Positions 51,286-60,361 of a stretch of DNA of 64,000 bases are shown here, piece after piece. Each line of letters begins with the position of its first letter. Position 1 is the first letter of the stretch. The position numbers and the translations under genes were made by a program. The notes below the pieces were generated by a model. That model made no database searches. It was given only the letters and a program-made list of their open reading frames with translations, and was not told the DNA's origin. Location of the stretch: assembly GCF_000196675.2 (NCBI RefSeq), contig NC_015312.1, positions 4,340,001 to 4,404,000 of the forward strand, read 5' to 3'. The stretch is from Pseudonocardia benzenivorans CB1190. Its GTDB lineage: Bacteria > Actinomycetota > Actinomycetes > Mycobacteriales > Pseudonocardiaceae.

Positions 51286-52266
51286 TCAGCCGTCCGGCGC
51301 CGGAACGGTCACCGGGGCAGGCACGGGTCGGCCGAACAGCAGCGCGACGACGTCGCTCACCGCATGCACGCCGTCGGCCAGCGACCCCGCCGGGTCGACC
51401 TGGTAGGTCACCGCCACGACGTAGCGCTCCCCCGGCCCCGCGAACCCGACGGTGTCGGCCACCCAGTGCCGTCCGTAGGGGTCGGACTCGAACGACCAGC
51501 CGTCCTTGTTGCCCGGGTGCTGGTCGGGGCCCGCGGCCCAGACCCCCCACCGCTGGTTCGCCGCGACGCCGCGCAGCGCCGCGACCAGGTAGGCCCGGTC
51601 GGCGGGGGCGGCCTGCGCGAGCACCCAGCGCCCGAGGGCGAGCAGGTCGTCGGTGGTGCAGGTGACGAAGCCCCAGTAGGTCGACGCCGTGAACCCGGGG
51701 ACGAAGCGCAGCCCGGTCATCCCGAACGTGGAGCGGAACCGGGCGAGCATCGCGTCGTTCCCGAAGCGCTTCCACAGCCGGTCCGACGCCGCCTCGTCGG
51801 AGAAGTTCAGCATCGTGTCCATGTCGTGCCGGTCGGCCGCGGTGAGCGTGACCGCCCCCGCGCGGGCCCGGGTCAGGAGGTCGGCCGCGATGGCGAGCTT
51901 GATCGTCGACGCCGTCCAGCCCTCGTGGGTGGTCGCGCCGTCGCGCCACACCGCGCCGGTGGTCCGGTCGAGCATCTCGACACCGAGGTAGCCGTGCGCG
52001 CCGACGGTGCGGGACACGTAGGCGGCCGCCGCGTCGAAACGTTCCTGCTGTGCACAACCCCACGCACCGCAGCCGGCAGCGGTCGCCGCCGCCGTGCCCG
52101 ACGGACCGGGTGCGACGGTCGGCGGCGGCGGCGCGCTCGCCGTCGCGGCGGTGGTCGCGGACGGCGGTGGGTCCTGCGGGGCGGGGCTCGCGCACCCGGC
52201 CGCGACCGCGACCGCGCAAGCCAGGGCGAGCGCGGCGAGGACGGGACGTGCGGCCGGGGAACGGAT
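51286..52266 (-). CDS. Lipoprotein serine hydrolase (beta-lactamase-like), start unusual
   Basis: About 326 residues if translation begins at ATC 52266. The frame contains a convincing lipoprotein signal (VLAALALACAVAVAAGC lipobox) but between an in-frame TAG at 52281-52279 and that signal there is no ATG, GTG or TTG. The mature part is a penicillin-recognising fold: SxxK as ASTIKLA, SDE as SDEAASDRLW in place of SDN, and KDGW in place of KTG. A GTG at 52017 would give a 243-residue form without any signal. A non-canonical start (ATC or CTG), or a sequencing or natural frameshift, must explain the N-terminus. The enzyme is probably a cell-wall-acting or inactive hydrolase. Confidence 0.7.
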   Translation of the reverse strand: MRSPAARPVLAALALACAVAVAAGCASPAPQDPPPSATTAATASAPPPPTVAPGPSGTAAATAAGCGAWGCAQQERFDAAAAYVSRTVGAHGYLGVEMLDRTTGAVWRDGATTHEGWTASTIKLAIAADLLTRARAGAVTLTAADRHDMDTMLNFSDEAASDRLWKRFGNDAMLARFRSTFGMTGLRFVPGFTASTYWGFVTCTTDDLLALGRWVLAQAAPADRAYLVAALRGVAANQRWGVWAAGPDQHPGNKDGWSFESDPYGRHWVADTVGFAGPGERYVVAVTYQVDPAGSLADGVHAVSDVVALLFGRPVPAPVTVPAPDG

Positions 52267-52439
52267 GCCGCCACGCTACGACGGCCGGCACCCCGGCGGA
52301 GCGCCGGGTCCGTGCCGGGCCGTCCGGCGCCCCGCGCCAGGTCACACGACATCCGGCGCGCACGCGGTGGTCGTGGCGGCCCGACCGGAGAAGGCTCGGG
52401 GCGACCCGCCACACGGCACCGTCACACGAGAGGAACCCG

Positions 52440-53411
52440 ATGCGGTACGTGAAACTGGGCTCGACCGGGCTCGACGTCTCGCCGGTCTGCGTGGGATGCA
52501 TGAGCTTCGGTGTCCCCGACCGCGGCAACCACGCCTGGAGCCTCGACTACGACGCCGCACGTCCGTTGATCAAGGCAGCGCTCGAGGCCGGCGTGAACTT
52601 CTTCGACACGGCGAACGTCTACTCCGCCGGCACCAGCGAGGAGATCGTCGGCCGGGTGCTCGGGGAGCTGGCCGACCGCGACGAGATCGTGCTGGCCACG
52701 AAGGTCCACGGGCGCATGCGCCCGGGGCCCAACGGCGCCGGGCTGTCCCGCAAGGCGATCCTCACCGAGATCGACCACAGCCTGCGCCGGCTGGGCACCG
52801 ACTACGTCGACTTGTACCAGATCCACCGCTTCGACCCGACCGTCCCGATGGAGGAGACGCTCGAGGCGCTGCACGACGTCGTGCGCGCCGGGAAGGCCCT
52901 GCACATCGGGGCCTCGTCGATGTGGGCGTGGCAGTTCGCGAAGTCGCTCCACCTCGCCGACACCCACGGCTGGACCCGGTTCTCGACGATGCAGAACCAC
53001 TACAACCTGCTCTACCGCGAGGAGGAGCGGGAGATGCTGCCGCTCTGTGTCGAGGAGGGCATCGGCGTCATCCCGTGGAGCCCGCTCGCCCGGGGCCGCC
53101 TCGCGCGTCCGTGGGACACCGAGAGCGCCCGCAGCCGCACCGACGAGTTCGGCCGCAGCCTCTACAAGGACGAGGACCGCGAGATCGTCGAGCGCGTCTC
53201 CGAGGTGGCGCAGGCCCGCGGCATCTCGATGGCCCAGGTCGGGCTGGCCTGGATGCTCGGCAAGCCCGGCATCGCCGCCCCGATCGTGGGAGCGACGAAG
53301 CTCGAGCACCTGCAGGACGCGATCGCCGCCGTCGACATCACCCTCGACGACGCCGAGGTCGAGCGCCTCGAGCAGCCCTACGTCCCGCACCCGGTGGCCG
53401 GCTTCCGCTGA
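52440..53411 (+). CDS. Aldo/keto reductase
   Basis: 323 residues from ATG 52440 with AGAGGAACC upstream. AKR family: FFDTANVYSAGTSEEIVGRVLGE holds the catalytic Asp/Tyr, ATKVHG the Lys, LYQIHRFDP the His region, and the C-terminal APIVGATKLEHLQDAIAAVD the NADPH-binding loop. Resembles the YajO/IolS branch of monomeric aldehyde reductases. It is monocistronic. Confidence 0.88.
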   Translation: MRYVKLGSTGLDVSPVCVGCMSFGVPDRGNHAWSLDYDAARPLIKAALEAGVNFFDTANVYSAGTSEEIVGRVLGELADRDEIVLATKVHGRMRPGPNGAGLSRKAILTEIDHSLRRLGTDYVDLYQIHRFDPTVPMEETLEALHDVVRAGKALHIGASSMWAWQFAKSLHLADTHGWTRFSTMQNHYNLLYREEEREMLPLCVEEGIGVIPWSPLARGRLARPWDTESARSRTDEFGRSLYKDEDREIVERVSEVAQARGISMAQVGLAWMLGKPGIAAPIVGATKLEHLQDAIAAVDITLDDAEVERLEQPYVPHPVAGFR

Positions 53412-53479
53412 CCGCAGGCCCCGGCCCGTGAGTGAGGCGAGGACGGCGCCGCAGGCTGCTGGTCCTTGCGCGCGGCCGG

Positions 53480-54286
53480 CTAGTCCTTGCGCGCGACGCC
53501 GGCGAGCGCCCCGAACCGCTCGGGGCGCTCGCCGTCGGCCAGCGGGACCTCCGGGCGCCACAGCGGCAGGTGCACCAGGCCGGGCTCCACGAGGGTCCAG
53601 CCGTCGAACTGGGCGGCCAGCTCGGCGCGCGAGCGCAGGAAGATCGGCGTGCCCGTCCGCGACGAGAGCTTCTGCGCCTCGATGACCTCCGGCGGCTGGT
53701 CCTCATGGGTGACGTTGACCAGCGCCAGCATGCTGCCCGGTGGCACCGCGTCGCGGAGCCGGCCGACGATCCCGGCGGGGTCGTCGGAGTCGGGCACGAA
53801 GTGCAGCACGCCCAGCACGAGTACCGCGATCGGCCGGGTGAAGTCGAGCAGCCCGCGGACCACGGGGTCGGAGACGATGTCCTCGACGTCGCGCACGTCG
53901 GCCTGCACGACCGCCGTCCCCTCGACGCCCTCGAGGATCGCGCGGCTGTGCGACACCGCGATGGGGTCGACGTCGACGTAGACGACGCGGCACGCCGGGT
54001 CGGCGTGCTGGGCCACCTCGTGCACGTTGCCGACGGTCGGGATGCCGGAGCCGAGGTCGAGGAACTGGGTGATCCCCTGCTCGACGAGCCAGCCCACCGC
54101 CCGGCGCAGGAAGGCCCGGTTGGCGCGCATGGTGTCGCCGATGTCGGGCGTCATCGAGGCGATCATCTCCGCGAGCCTGCGGTCGACCGCGAAGTTGTGC
54201 GCCCCGCCGAGAAAGTAGTCGTACACCCGCGCCCCGCTGGGGCGGTCCAGGTCGATGTCGAGCGGTGCCCACGACGGCCGACTCAT
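53480..54286 (-). CDS. DUF574-family SAM-dependent methyltransferase
   Basis: 268 residues from ATG 54286 (GTGGGGGATC just before it). The signature of this actinobacterial family is present: DRPSGARVYDYFLGGAHNFAVDR near the N-terminus, QFLDLGSGIPTVGNVHEVAQ as SAM loop, VVYVDVDPIAVSHSRAIL, and VLGVLHFVPDSDDP. These are abundant, soluble methyltransferases of unknown targets in Streptomyces and relatives. Confidence 0.85.
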   Translation of the reverse strand: MSRPSWAPLDIDLDRPSGARVYDYFLGGAHNFAVDRRLAEMIASMTPDIGDTMRANRAFLRRAVGWLVEQGITQFLDLGSGIPTVGNVHEVAQHADPACRVVYVDVDPIAVSHSRAILEGVEGTAVVQADVRDVEDIVSDPVVRGLLDFTRPIAVLVLGVLHFVPDSDDPAGIVGRLRDAVPPGSMLALVNVTHEDQPPEVIEAQKLSSRTGTPIFLRSRAELAAQFDGWTLVEPGLVHLPLWRPEVPLADGERPERFGALAGVARKD

Positions 54287-54398
54287 GATCCCCCACATTC
54301 CACACCGGGTGTTGCGGATCTCCACACAGCGCGACGAGCGTACGGCGAACCCTTCACCCGACGGAATGACACGGCCGGGTCACGTCGCCGGACGGACG

Positions 54399-54404
54399 TA
54401 TGCT
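54399..54404 (+). promoter_or_regulatory. Predicted -10 box (TATGCT) of leaderless GGDEF-EAL gene
   Basis: TATGCT, seven bases, GTG 54412. The earlier ATG 54400 lies inside this box, so the GTG is the likely start. Confidence 0.55.
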
Positions 54405-54411
54405 CCGCCAG

Positions 54412-56544
54412 GTGATCGGTGGGGACCGGGCAACCCCGCGGTCCCCGGCACCGGCGATCGAGAACCTCGTGTCGGCATGGGCCGCCGCTCTGGCGCGCCC
54501 GGTCTACCGGCCCATGAGCCACGTCGAGCTGCATCGGTTCACGCGTTGGGCGGCACTGCGTCTTGCCGGGGCCGCCGCGGTCCGGCCCGTCGACACCCGG
54601 TGCGCGCACGACGTCGGCGCCGCGCTCGTCGACACCGACCTGCTCGACCGCGACGACCTCCCCGCCACCGTCTCGGCGCTCACCGCCCACCTGCCCGCCG
54701 TCGCCGCCGAGCGCGGCGCCCCGTCACCCGACGTCGCGGCACGTGACGTCACGGCCGCCGTGGTGGCCGGCTACGTCGCCCGGATGCGCGCCCGGATCCT
54801 CGACGAGCAGGAGACCGTCCGCCAGGCGGAGGTGCAGGCGCGCAAGCAGACCCAGGACGCGCTGCTGTCGAGCGAGGCCAGGTTCCGGGCCATCTTCGAG
54901 AACTCCGGGATCGGCATCGGGATCGCCGACATGGACGGCCGCATCGTCGACGCCAACGAGGCATTCGCGTCGATGCTCGGCTACACCGTCGAGGAGTTCT
55001 GCCGGATCAACGTCGCCGACTTCGTCTATCCCGACGACGCGCAGGGCATGTGGGAGCTCTACGCCGAGATCATCGAGGGCAAGCGCGAGCAGGCCCGGGT
55101 GGAGAAGCGCTACCGGCACCGCGACGGGCGGATGGTCTGGACCGACCTCACGGCGTCGTTGATCCGCGACGCGCAGGGTGATCCGCTCTACACCGTCGCG
55201 ATGGCCGAGGACGCCACGACCCGCCACGAGCTCCAGGACCGGCTGCGCCACCAGGCCCTGCACGACCCGCTGACCGGGCTGCCCAACCGGACGATGGTCA
55301 ACGAGCGGCTCGCCGAGCTGTTCTCCCGCCCGGGCGGGCGGATCGGGGTCTGCTACCTCGACGTCGACAACTTCAAGATCGTCAACGACCGGCTCGGCCA
55401 CGGCATCGGCGACAAGCTGCTCGTCGCGATCTCCGCGCGGCTGCACCAGTGCGTCGCCGAGCGCGGGCACCTGGTCGGGCGCATGGGCGGCGACGAGTTC
55501 GTCATCCTCGTGCAGGACCCGCCGCCCGGCGAGGTCGCGCTCGTCGCCGATCTCGTCCTCGCCTCGCTCGCCTCCCCCGTCGACGTCGACGAGCACCGGC
55601 TGGTCGTCACCGCCAGCATCGGCGTCGTCGAGACCGACGTCGACGACACGACGCCCGCGGAGGTCCTCAAGGCCGCCGACGTCACGTTGTACTGGGCCAA
55701 GTCCGACGGCCGCGCCCGCTGGGCGCAGTACGACCCCGAACGCGCGGCCCTCGACATGACCCGGTTCACCCTCACCGCGACCCTCGCCGCCGGCCTGGAG
55801 CGCGACGAGTTCGAGGTCGAGTACCAGCCGATCGTCCGGCTCGACGACGGGGCCGTCGCGGGCGTCGAGGCCCTCGTGCGCTGGGACCATCCGACGCTGG
55901 GCAGGCTCGGCCCCGACCGGTTCATCGAGGTCGCCGAGGAGACCGGCGCGATCGTCCCCCTCGGCCGGCACGTGCTGCGCGAGGCCTGCCGGCGGGCCGC
56001 GCGGTGGAACGCCGAGAATCCCGGCGCCGACCTGTTCGTCAGCGTCAACCTGGCGGTCCGTCAAGCGCACGATCCCGCGCTGGTCTCCGACGTCGCCGAC
56101 ATCCTGGCCGACACCGGACTGCCGCCCCACCTGTTGCAGCTCGAGCTGACCGAGAGCGCGCTGCTCGGCCCCGCAGGCCGGCCCGTCGATGCGATCGGGG
56201 CGCTCGCCGATCTCGGCATCCGCATCGCCGTCGACGACTTCGGCACCGGGTACTCCAACCTCGGCTACCTGCCCCGGCTGCCGCTGCACTCGCTCAAGCT
56301 CGCAGGCGTACTGGTCGAGGGGCTGCGCAGTCCGACGGCGGGTGCGAGCCGGATCGTCACGAGCCTCGTCGCGCTCGCCCACGCGCTCGGGCTGACGGTG
56401 ACCGGCGAGGGTGTGGAGACACCGGCCCAGGCGGCACGGCTGCGCACCGCCGGCTGCGACACCGCGCAGGGCTGGCTCTACGCGCGCCCCGCGCCGTGGG
56501 ACGCCGTCGTCGCCGCGCTGGGCCGCACGCGGCCGCGACGCTGA
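54412..56544 (+). CDS. PAS-GGDEF-EAL cyclic-di-GMP turnover protein
   Basis: 710 residues from GTG 54412. Residues 1-135 form a helical N-terminal region; PAS domain about 145-265; diguanylate cyclase domain with intact GRMGGDEF; EAL phosphodiesterase domain with GVEALVRWDH, VNLAVRQ, LTESALL, VDDFGTGYSNL, LKLAG and GEGVETPAQAARL. In the LKLAG block the usual LKID is changed so that the Asp after the Lys is absent, although the catalytic Lys remains. No transmembrane helices. It may make or degrade c-di-GMP in response to a cytosolic cue. Confidence 0.88.
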   Translation: MIGGDRATPRSPAPAIENLVSAWAAALARPVYRPMSHVELHRFTRWAALRLAGAAAVRPVDTRCAHDVGAALVDTDLLDRDDLPATVSALTAHLPAVAAERGAPSPDVAARDVTAAVVAGYVARMRARILDEQETVRQAEVQARKQTQDALLSSEARFRAIFENSGIGIGIADMDGRIVDANEAFASMLGYTVEEFCRINVADFVYPDDAQGMWELYAEIIEGKREQARVEKRYRHRDGRMVWTDLTASLIRDAQGDPLYTVAMAEDATTRHELQDRLRHQALHDPLTGLPNRTMVNERLAELFSRPGGRIGVCYLDVDNFKIVNDRLGHGIGDKLLVAISARLHQCVAERGHLVGRMGGDEFVILVQDPPPGEVALVADLVLASLASPVDVDEHRLVVTASIGVVETDVDDTTPAEVLKAADVTLYWAKSDGRARWAQYDPERAALDMTRFTLTATLAAGLERDEFEVEYQPIVRLDDGAVAGVEALVRWDHPTLGRLGPDRFIEVAEETGAIVPLGRHVLREACRRAARWNAENPGADLFVSVNLAVRQAHDPALVSDVADILADTGLPPHLLQLELTESALLGPAGRPVDAIGALADLGIRIAVDDFGTGYSNLGYLPRLPLHSLKLAGVLVEGLRSPTAGASRIVTSLVALAHALGLTVTGEGVETPAQAARLRTAGCDTAQGWLYARPAPWDAVVAALGRTRPRR

Positions 56545-56742
56545 TCGTCTGCGGCGGCACGGCGTCCGCGGGACGCCTGCACGCGATCACCACGATGATC
56601 ACCTGTTCGTGTGCCGCACGCCTCCAGAGGGTTGAACGTCGTTGCCCGGGCGGTCCGATCGAGCGATGATTTTCCTGCACCGTCCGGATGGCGTCGGTCA
56701 CGGAGCGTCAAAGCCCTTGCGGGTGTGAGCGTGAAGGAGACG

Positions 56743-56925
56743 ATGGTGTCGGGGGATTCGGAGTACTCGGGCGACTATGCCTACGACCTCGCCCACGAGA
56801 TGAAGTCGGTGCTCAACCTGCCGACGAGCCGCACCGGGCGGCGTCCCGGCGGGGCGGTCCCGATGCCGCGCCGGGAGGTCGACCCCGACGGGGACCTGGG
56901 GTACGACGCCGCGCACGAGATCTGA
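56743..56925 (+). CDS. Small protein with duplicated GDxxYDxAHE motif
   Basis: 60 residues from ATG 56743 (GTG 56746 is better spaced, six bases, from AAGGAG at 56734-56739). The protein carries GDYAYDLAHEM and, 40 residues later, GDLGYDAAHEI at its very end, linked by a basic Pro/Arg-rich stretch. The repeated motif suggests binding of a partner twice. I recall similar DxGYDxAHD-type tails in short proteins of Pseudonocardiales, but the function is unknown. Confidence 0.6.
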   Translation: MVSGDSEYSGDYAYDLAHEMKSVLNLPTSRTGRRPGGAVPMPRREVDPDGDLGYDAAHEI

Positions 56926-57055
56926 GGCCGCCGGGCCCCCTCCCCGACGGCCGTGGGCGCACCCGCCCGCGAGCGGATGGGGGCGTGCCGCGCCGGGTAC
57001 CCGACGCGGACGCGACCCACGGGAGGCCGCGCTGGCAGATCGGCCGGGTGCCCAC

Positions 57056-57463
57056 ATGAACGAGCGCACCGACTGGCTCGACGAGGGCGCCGAACCGATC
57101 CGGCGGCCCGGCCCGCTGCGCTGGCTGCTCTACGCCCTCGGGATGGGGCTGCCGGCGGCGCACCGCGGCTGGGTGCTGTTCGACGTCACGACGCGCACGT
57201 GGATGCTGCGCCATCTCGCCCGCACGATCGTGCAGATCATCCCGTTCGCGGTGGTGCTCTACGTGGTGATCCCGGGTCCCACGTGGGTGCGGCTCGCCGC
57301 GATCGGCGTCGGCGCGGTGATGGGACTGTTCTGGTCGAGCGTCTACATCTACGAGACCAACGAGCACCGCGCGGTCAAGGCCGGCTACCCCGTCGGCTAT
57401 GCCGCCGCCGTGCGCGACGACCTGCGCTCCGCCGAGCGCCGCCGTCGGGAGCGCGGTGGCTGA
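57056..57463 (+). CDS. DUF5313-family membrane protein
   Basis: 135 residues. The N-terminal segment RRPGPLRWLLYALGMGLPAAHRGWVLFDVTTRTWMLRHLARTIVQ is the family hallmark, followed by two hydrophobic helices (about 65-95) and a basic tail. Actinobacteria-specific membrane protein of unknown function. Confidence 0.78.
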   Translation: MNERTDWLDEGAEPIRRPGPLRWLLYALGMGLPAAHRGWVLFDVTTRTWMLRHLARTIVQIIPFAVVLYVVIPGPTWVRLAAIGVGAVMGLFWSSVYIYETNEHRAVKAGYPVGYAAAVRDDLRSAERRRRERGG

Positions 57464-57491
57464 CGGCAGGGCGGTCGTCGGCCGCGGCGGG

Positions 57492-57827
57492 TCAGCCCGC
57501 GGGCTTCAGCGGGTCGTGCCCCAGTCGCATCAGCCGGTGCCGCCAGCCCGCCTGGCCCGGGGTCGGTTCGAGGTCGTCGCGGCGTTGCTCGTGCACCCGG
57601 TCGACGACACGCTGCATGGCCCGCGCGTCGTCGGCCGTGAGGTCGCTGCGCCGTTTGCCCAGGATGTCGAGGACCTCGCGCCCCGTGGGCGTGCCCGCGT
57701 GGTCGGGCTCGGTCTCCGAGTCCGGCGCGGCCGAGTCCGTCCGGAGCCAGTCGCGGAGTTCCTTCGAGGTCATGTTCACGACGCTGTGGAACTCGTCCCA
57801 CAGCGCGTCGTCGACGGTCGCTGCCAT
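57492..57827 (-). CDS. DUF3140-family protein
   Basis: 111 residues from ATG 57827. DUF3140 pattern: LWDEFHSVVNMTSKELRDWL, then GREVLDILGKRRSDLTADDARAMQRVVDRVHEQ, then GWRHRLMRLGHDPLKP. A small soluble protein, often found near stress genes; the function is unknown. It is convergent with the DUF5313 gene and divergent from the VOC gene. Confidence 0.82.
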   Translation of the reverse strand: MAATVDDALWDEFHSVVNMTSKELRDWLRTDSAAPDSETEPDHAGTPTGREVLDILGKRRSDLTADDARAMQRVVDRVHEQRRDDLEPTPGQAGWRHRLMRLGHDPLKPAG

Positions 57828-57903
57828 GCCGTGGGCTACCCCGGCGCCGCGCGCCGGAATCGTGGCCACCGGAACCGTCGGGGTGCGCTGCGAGGATGTG
57901 CCG

Positions 57904-58278
57904 ATGATCGACCACGTCGCCATCCAGTGTTCCGACGTCACCGCGGCCGCCCGGTTCTACGACGCCGCGTTCGCGCCGCTCGGCGGCCGCCGCGTGCTCG
58001 AGTTCGGCCCCGTCATCGGGTACGGGACCGACCGGCCCGAGTTCTGGCTCGGCCCGCGCGCCGACGACTCGGCCGGCTTCCGCGAGAGCCACCTCGCGTT
58101 CGCGGCGCCCGACCGGGCGACGGTCGACGCGTTCTTCCGGGCCGCCGTGGCCGCGGGCGCGCAGGTGCTGCACGAGCCGCGGGTGTGGCCGGAGTACCAC
58201 CCGGACTACTACGGCGCGTTCGTGCGCGACCCCGACGGCAACAACGTCGAGGCCGTCTGTCACGCGCCGGCCCCGTGA
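57904..58278 (+). CDS. VOC-family (glyoxalase/bleomycin resistance-like) protein
   Basis: 124 residues from ATG 57904. Single VOC module: N-terminal IDHVAIQCSDVTAAARFYDAAFAPLG and C-terminal YYGAFVRDPDGNNVEAVCH, with His5 and the Glu near residue 117 in the positions of metal ligands. It probably dimerises. Isomerase, lyase or antibiotic-binding function cannot be told apart. Confidence 0.85.
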   Translation: MIDHVAIQCSDVTAAARFYDAAFAPLGGRRVLEFGPVIGYGTDRPEFWLGPRADDSAGFRESHLAFAAPDRATVDAFFRAAVAAGAQVLHEPRVWPEYHPDYYGAFVRDPDGNNVEAVCHAPAP

Positions 58279-58287
58279 CGGGCGGGG

Positions 58288-59160
58288 CTACTCGCCCGCC
58301 CGGTGCCGCACCACCGAGGCCACCCCGGTCGACCCGTAGTTGACGCCGCTCATGCCGCGCAGGCCGGGGTCGTTGTTCAGCCGTTCGGCGAACGCCCGTC
58401 CGGGGCCCGCGGCGGTCAGCCCGCCGTCGACGACGAGCGCCTCCCCGGTCACGAACTCCGCGTCGGGGCCCGCGAGGAACGCGATGGCCGACGCGATGTG
58501 GTCGGCGCGGCCGTGGCCGGGCCATGGCTGGGTGGCGGCGAGCTTGTCGTCGACGCGTTCGGGTCGTCCGCGGTGCACCAGCGGTGTCGAGATGGCGCCG
58601 GGGCAGACGGCGTTGACCCGGATCCGCTCGGGCGCGAGCTCGATCGAGACCGACCGCGTCAGGTTGACCACCGCCGCCTTTGCCGCGGAGTACGGCACCG
58701 GGCCCAGCCCCCCGCCGAGCCCGGCGACCGACGCGACGTTGACGATGCTGCCGCCGGCCCCCTGCGCGAGCATGATCCGCGCGGCGTGCTTGATCCCGTA
58801 GAACACACCCCGGACCAGCACCTCGAAGGTGTAGTCCCAGTCGCCGCTCTCGATCGTGTGGATCGGGCCGAACGCCCCGCCGACGCCCGCGTTGTTCACC
58901 ACGCAGGTCAGCGCCCCGAAGGTCTCGACGGCGAAGTCGAGAGCGCCGGCCACGGCTTCCTCGCTGCGCACGTCGGTGGCGCGCACCACGACGCGGTCCG
59001 GGGCGGCCGCGAGCTCCGCGGTCTCGGCGGCGTTGGCCTCGTTGACGTCCGCGACGACGACCCGGAACCCGCCCTCGAGCAGGCGCAGTGCGGTGGCGCG
59101 GCCGATCCCGCTGCCGGCTCCGGTGACGACGGCGACCTGCTGCCCGTCCACGTCGCTCAT
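58288..59160 (-). CDS. Short-chain dehydrogenase/reductase
   Basis: 290 residues. Classical SDR: TGAGSGIGRAT cofactor loop at 14-24, DV and NNAGV motifs, catalytic S in VASVAG, YSAAKAA (YxxxK) and a C-terminal GEALVVDGGLTA. The tail beyond residue 250 is longer than usual. It overlaps the upstream luciferase-like gene by ATGA, so the two enzymes likely act on the same compound. NAD or NADP preference is not clear; an Asp after beta-2 (VVVADVNEAN) favours NAD. Confidence 0.88.
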   Translation of the reverse strand: MSDVDGQQVAVVTGAGSGIGRATALRLLEGGFRVVVADVNEANAAETAELAAAPDRVVVRATDVRSEEAVAGALDFAVETFGALTCVVNNAGVGGAFGPIHTIESGDWDYTFEVLVRGVFYGIKHAARIMLAQGAGGSIVNVASVAGLGGGLGPVPYSAAKAAVVNLTRSVSIELAPERIRVNAVCPGAISTPLVHRGRPERVDDKLAATQPWPGHGRADHIASAIAFLAGPDAEFVTGEALVVDGGLTAAGPGRAFAERLNNDPGLRGMSGVNYGSTGVASVVRHRAGE

Positions 59161-60266
59161 GCGTGCTGCCCGGCCGGGGCGGGCGCGCAGATGTCGCGCT
59201 CGGGATCGATCGCCGCGAGCCGCGGCAGGACGTCGCGGGCGTAGGTCTCGAAGGTATGCCGGGACTCCTCGCCGGTCATGCCCCCGAACCCGAGGACGTT
59301 GACGACGCCGCCCGCCCCGAGCGCCCGGACCCGGTCGACGGTCGCGTCGACGACCTCGTCGGGCGTCCCGCCGATCTGGAGGTCGGCGAGGAACCGGTTG
59401 AACCGCGCCAGCCCGTGCTTCTCGATGTTGCGTCGCAGGCCCGCGTAGTACTCGTAGCCGTTGACGTGCTCGAGCCGCGGGTTGGTGAACTCGTAGTGGT
59501 CGATCGTCGAGCGCGCGTAGCCCACCGCGAACCGCTCGTGCATCTCCCGGGCCCGGCCGGGGTCGCGGTCGACCGTCGTGAAGTTGACCAGCACGGGTGC
59601 GGGTGGCTCCTCCCCCTGTACCTCCCGGTACAGCTCGCGGTAGTCGTTCGTCTCCTGCAACGTCGTCTCCCAGGGCTTCTGCGCGATCAGCATCAGCCCG
59701 AAGCCGAGCGTCGCCATGATCTTCGCCGACTCCGGCGACACCGCGGAGGCGTAGGTGCGACCGCGGAACGTCGTGAACGCGGGCGGGTGCAGCTCCGCGC
59801 GGGGCTGGCGATAGAGGGTGCCGTCGTGCTCGATGGCGCCGGTCTCCAGCGACTCCGAGATCGCCGTCGCGTACTCGACGAACCGCGTCCGCGACTCCCC
59901 CATGTCCAGCCGGAACCCGTCGAACTCCACCGACCCGAGCCCGCGTCCCAGGCCCAGCACGACGCGACCGCCCGACACGCTGTCGAGCCAGGCGATCTCC
60001 TCCGCGACGCGGACGGGATCGTGCCAGGGCAGGACCATCACCATCGTGCCCAGCCGGGCCCGCGTGGTGCGCCCTGCCATGTAGGTCAGGAACTGCGCCG
60101 GGTTAGGCATCATCTGGTAGCGCGTGAAGTGGTGCTCCGCCGTCCAGATCGAGCCGAAGCCCGCGCCCTCGGCCGCGTCGGCCAGGGCGAGCTGGTCACG
60201 CAGCACCCCGTGGTCGTCGCGGCCCGGTTCGAGCCCCTGGAAGAACACTCCGATCCCGACGTGCAA
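59157..60266 (-). CDS. LLM-class flavin-dependent oxidoreductase
   Basis: 369 residues from TTG 60266, with GGGGAGG eight bases before it. Luciferase-like TIM barrel: FGSIWTAEHHFTRYQMMPNPAQFLTYMA, LGTMVMVLPWHDPVRVAEEIAWLDSVSGGRVVLGLGRG (only parts cited), YREL and GTPDEVVDATVDRV. Forms an operon with the SDR (ATGA overlap). Probably an FMNH2- or F420-dependent monooxygenase in degradation of a small organic compound. Confidence 0.85.
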   Translation of the reverse strand: MHVGIGVFFQGLEPGRDDHGVLRDQLALADAAEGAGFGSIWTAEHHFTRYQMMPNPAQFLTYMAGRTTRARLGTMVMVLPWHDPVRVAEEIAWLDSVSGGRVVLGLGRGLGSVEFDGFRLDMGESRTRFVEYATAISESLETGAIEHDGTLYRQPRAELHPPAFTTFRGRTYASAVSPESAKIMATLGFGLMLIAQKPWETTLQETNDYRELYREVQGEEPPAPVLVNFTTVDRDPGRAREMHERFAVGYARSTIDHYEFTNPRLEHVNGYEYYAGLRRNIEKHGLARFNRFLADLQIGGTPDEVVDATVDRVRALGAGGVVNVLGFGGMTGEESRHTFETYARDVLPRLAAIDPERDICAPAPAGQHA

Positions 60267-60361
60267 GAGTCCGACCTCCCCGCTGAGGCATCCGCCTTAA
60301 AGCGTTGATGACCTGTTGTAGACGGGACGCGGGTGCGGCGCAACTCTCCCGGCGCCCGGCG

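Noticed and set aside
54400..54411. ATG 54400 as the start of the GGDEF-EAL protein
   Set aside because: It falls inside the TATGCT -10 box; the leaderless GTG at 54412 fits better.
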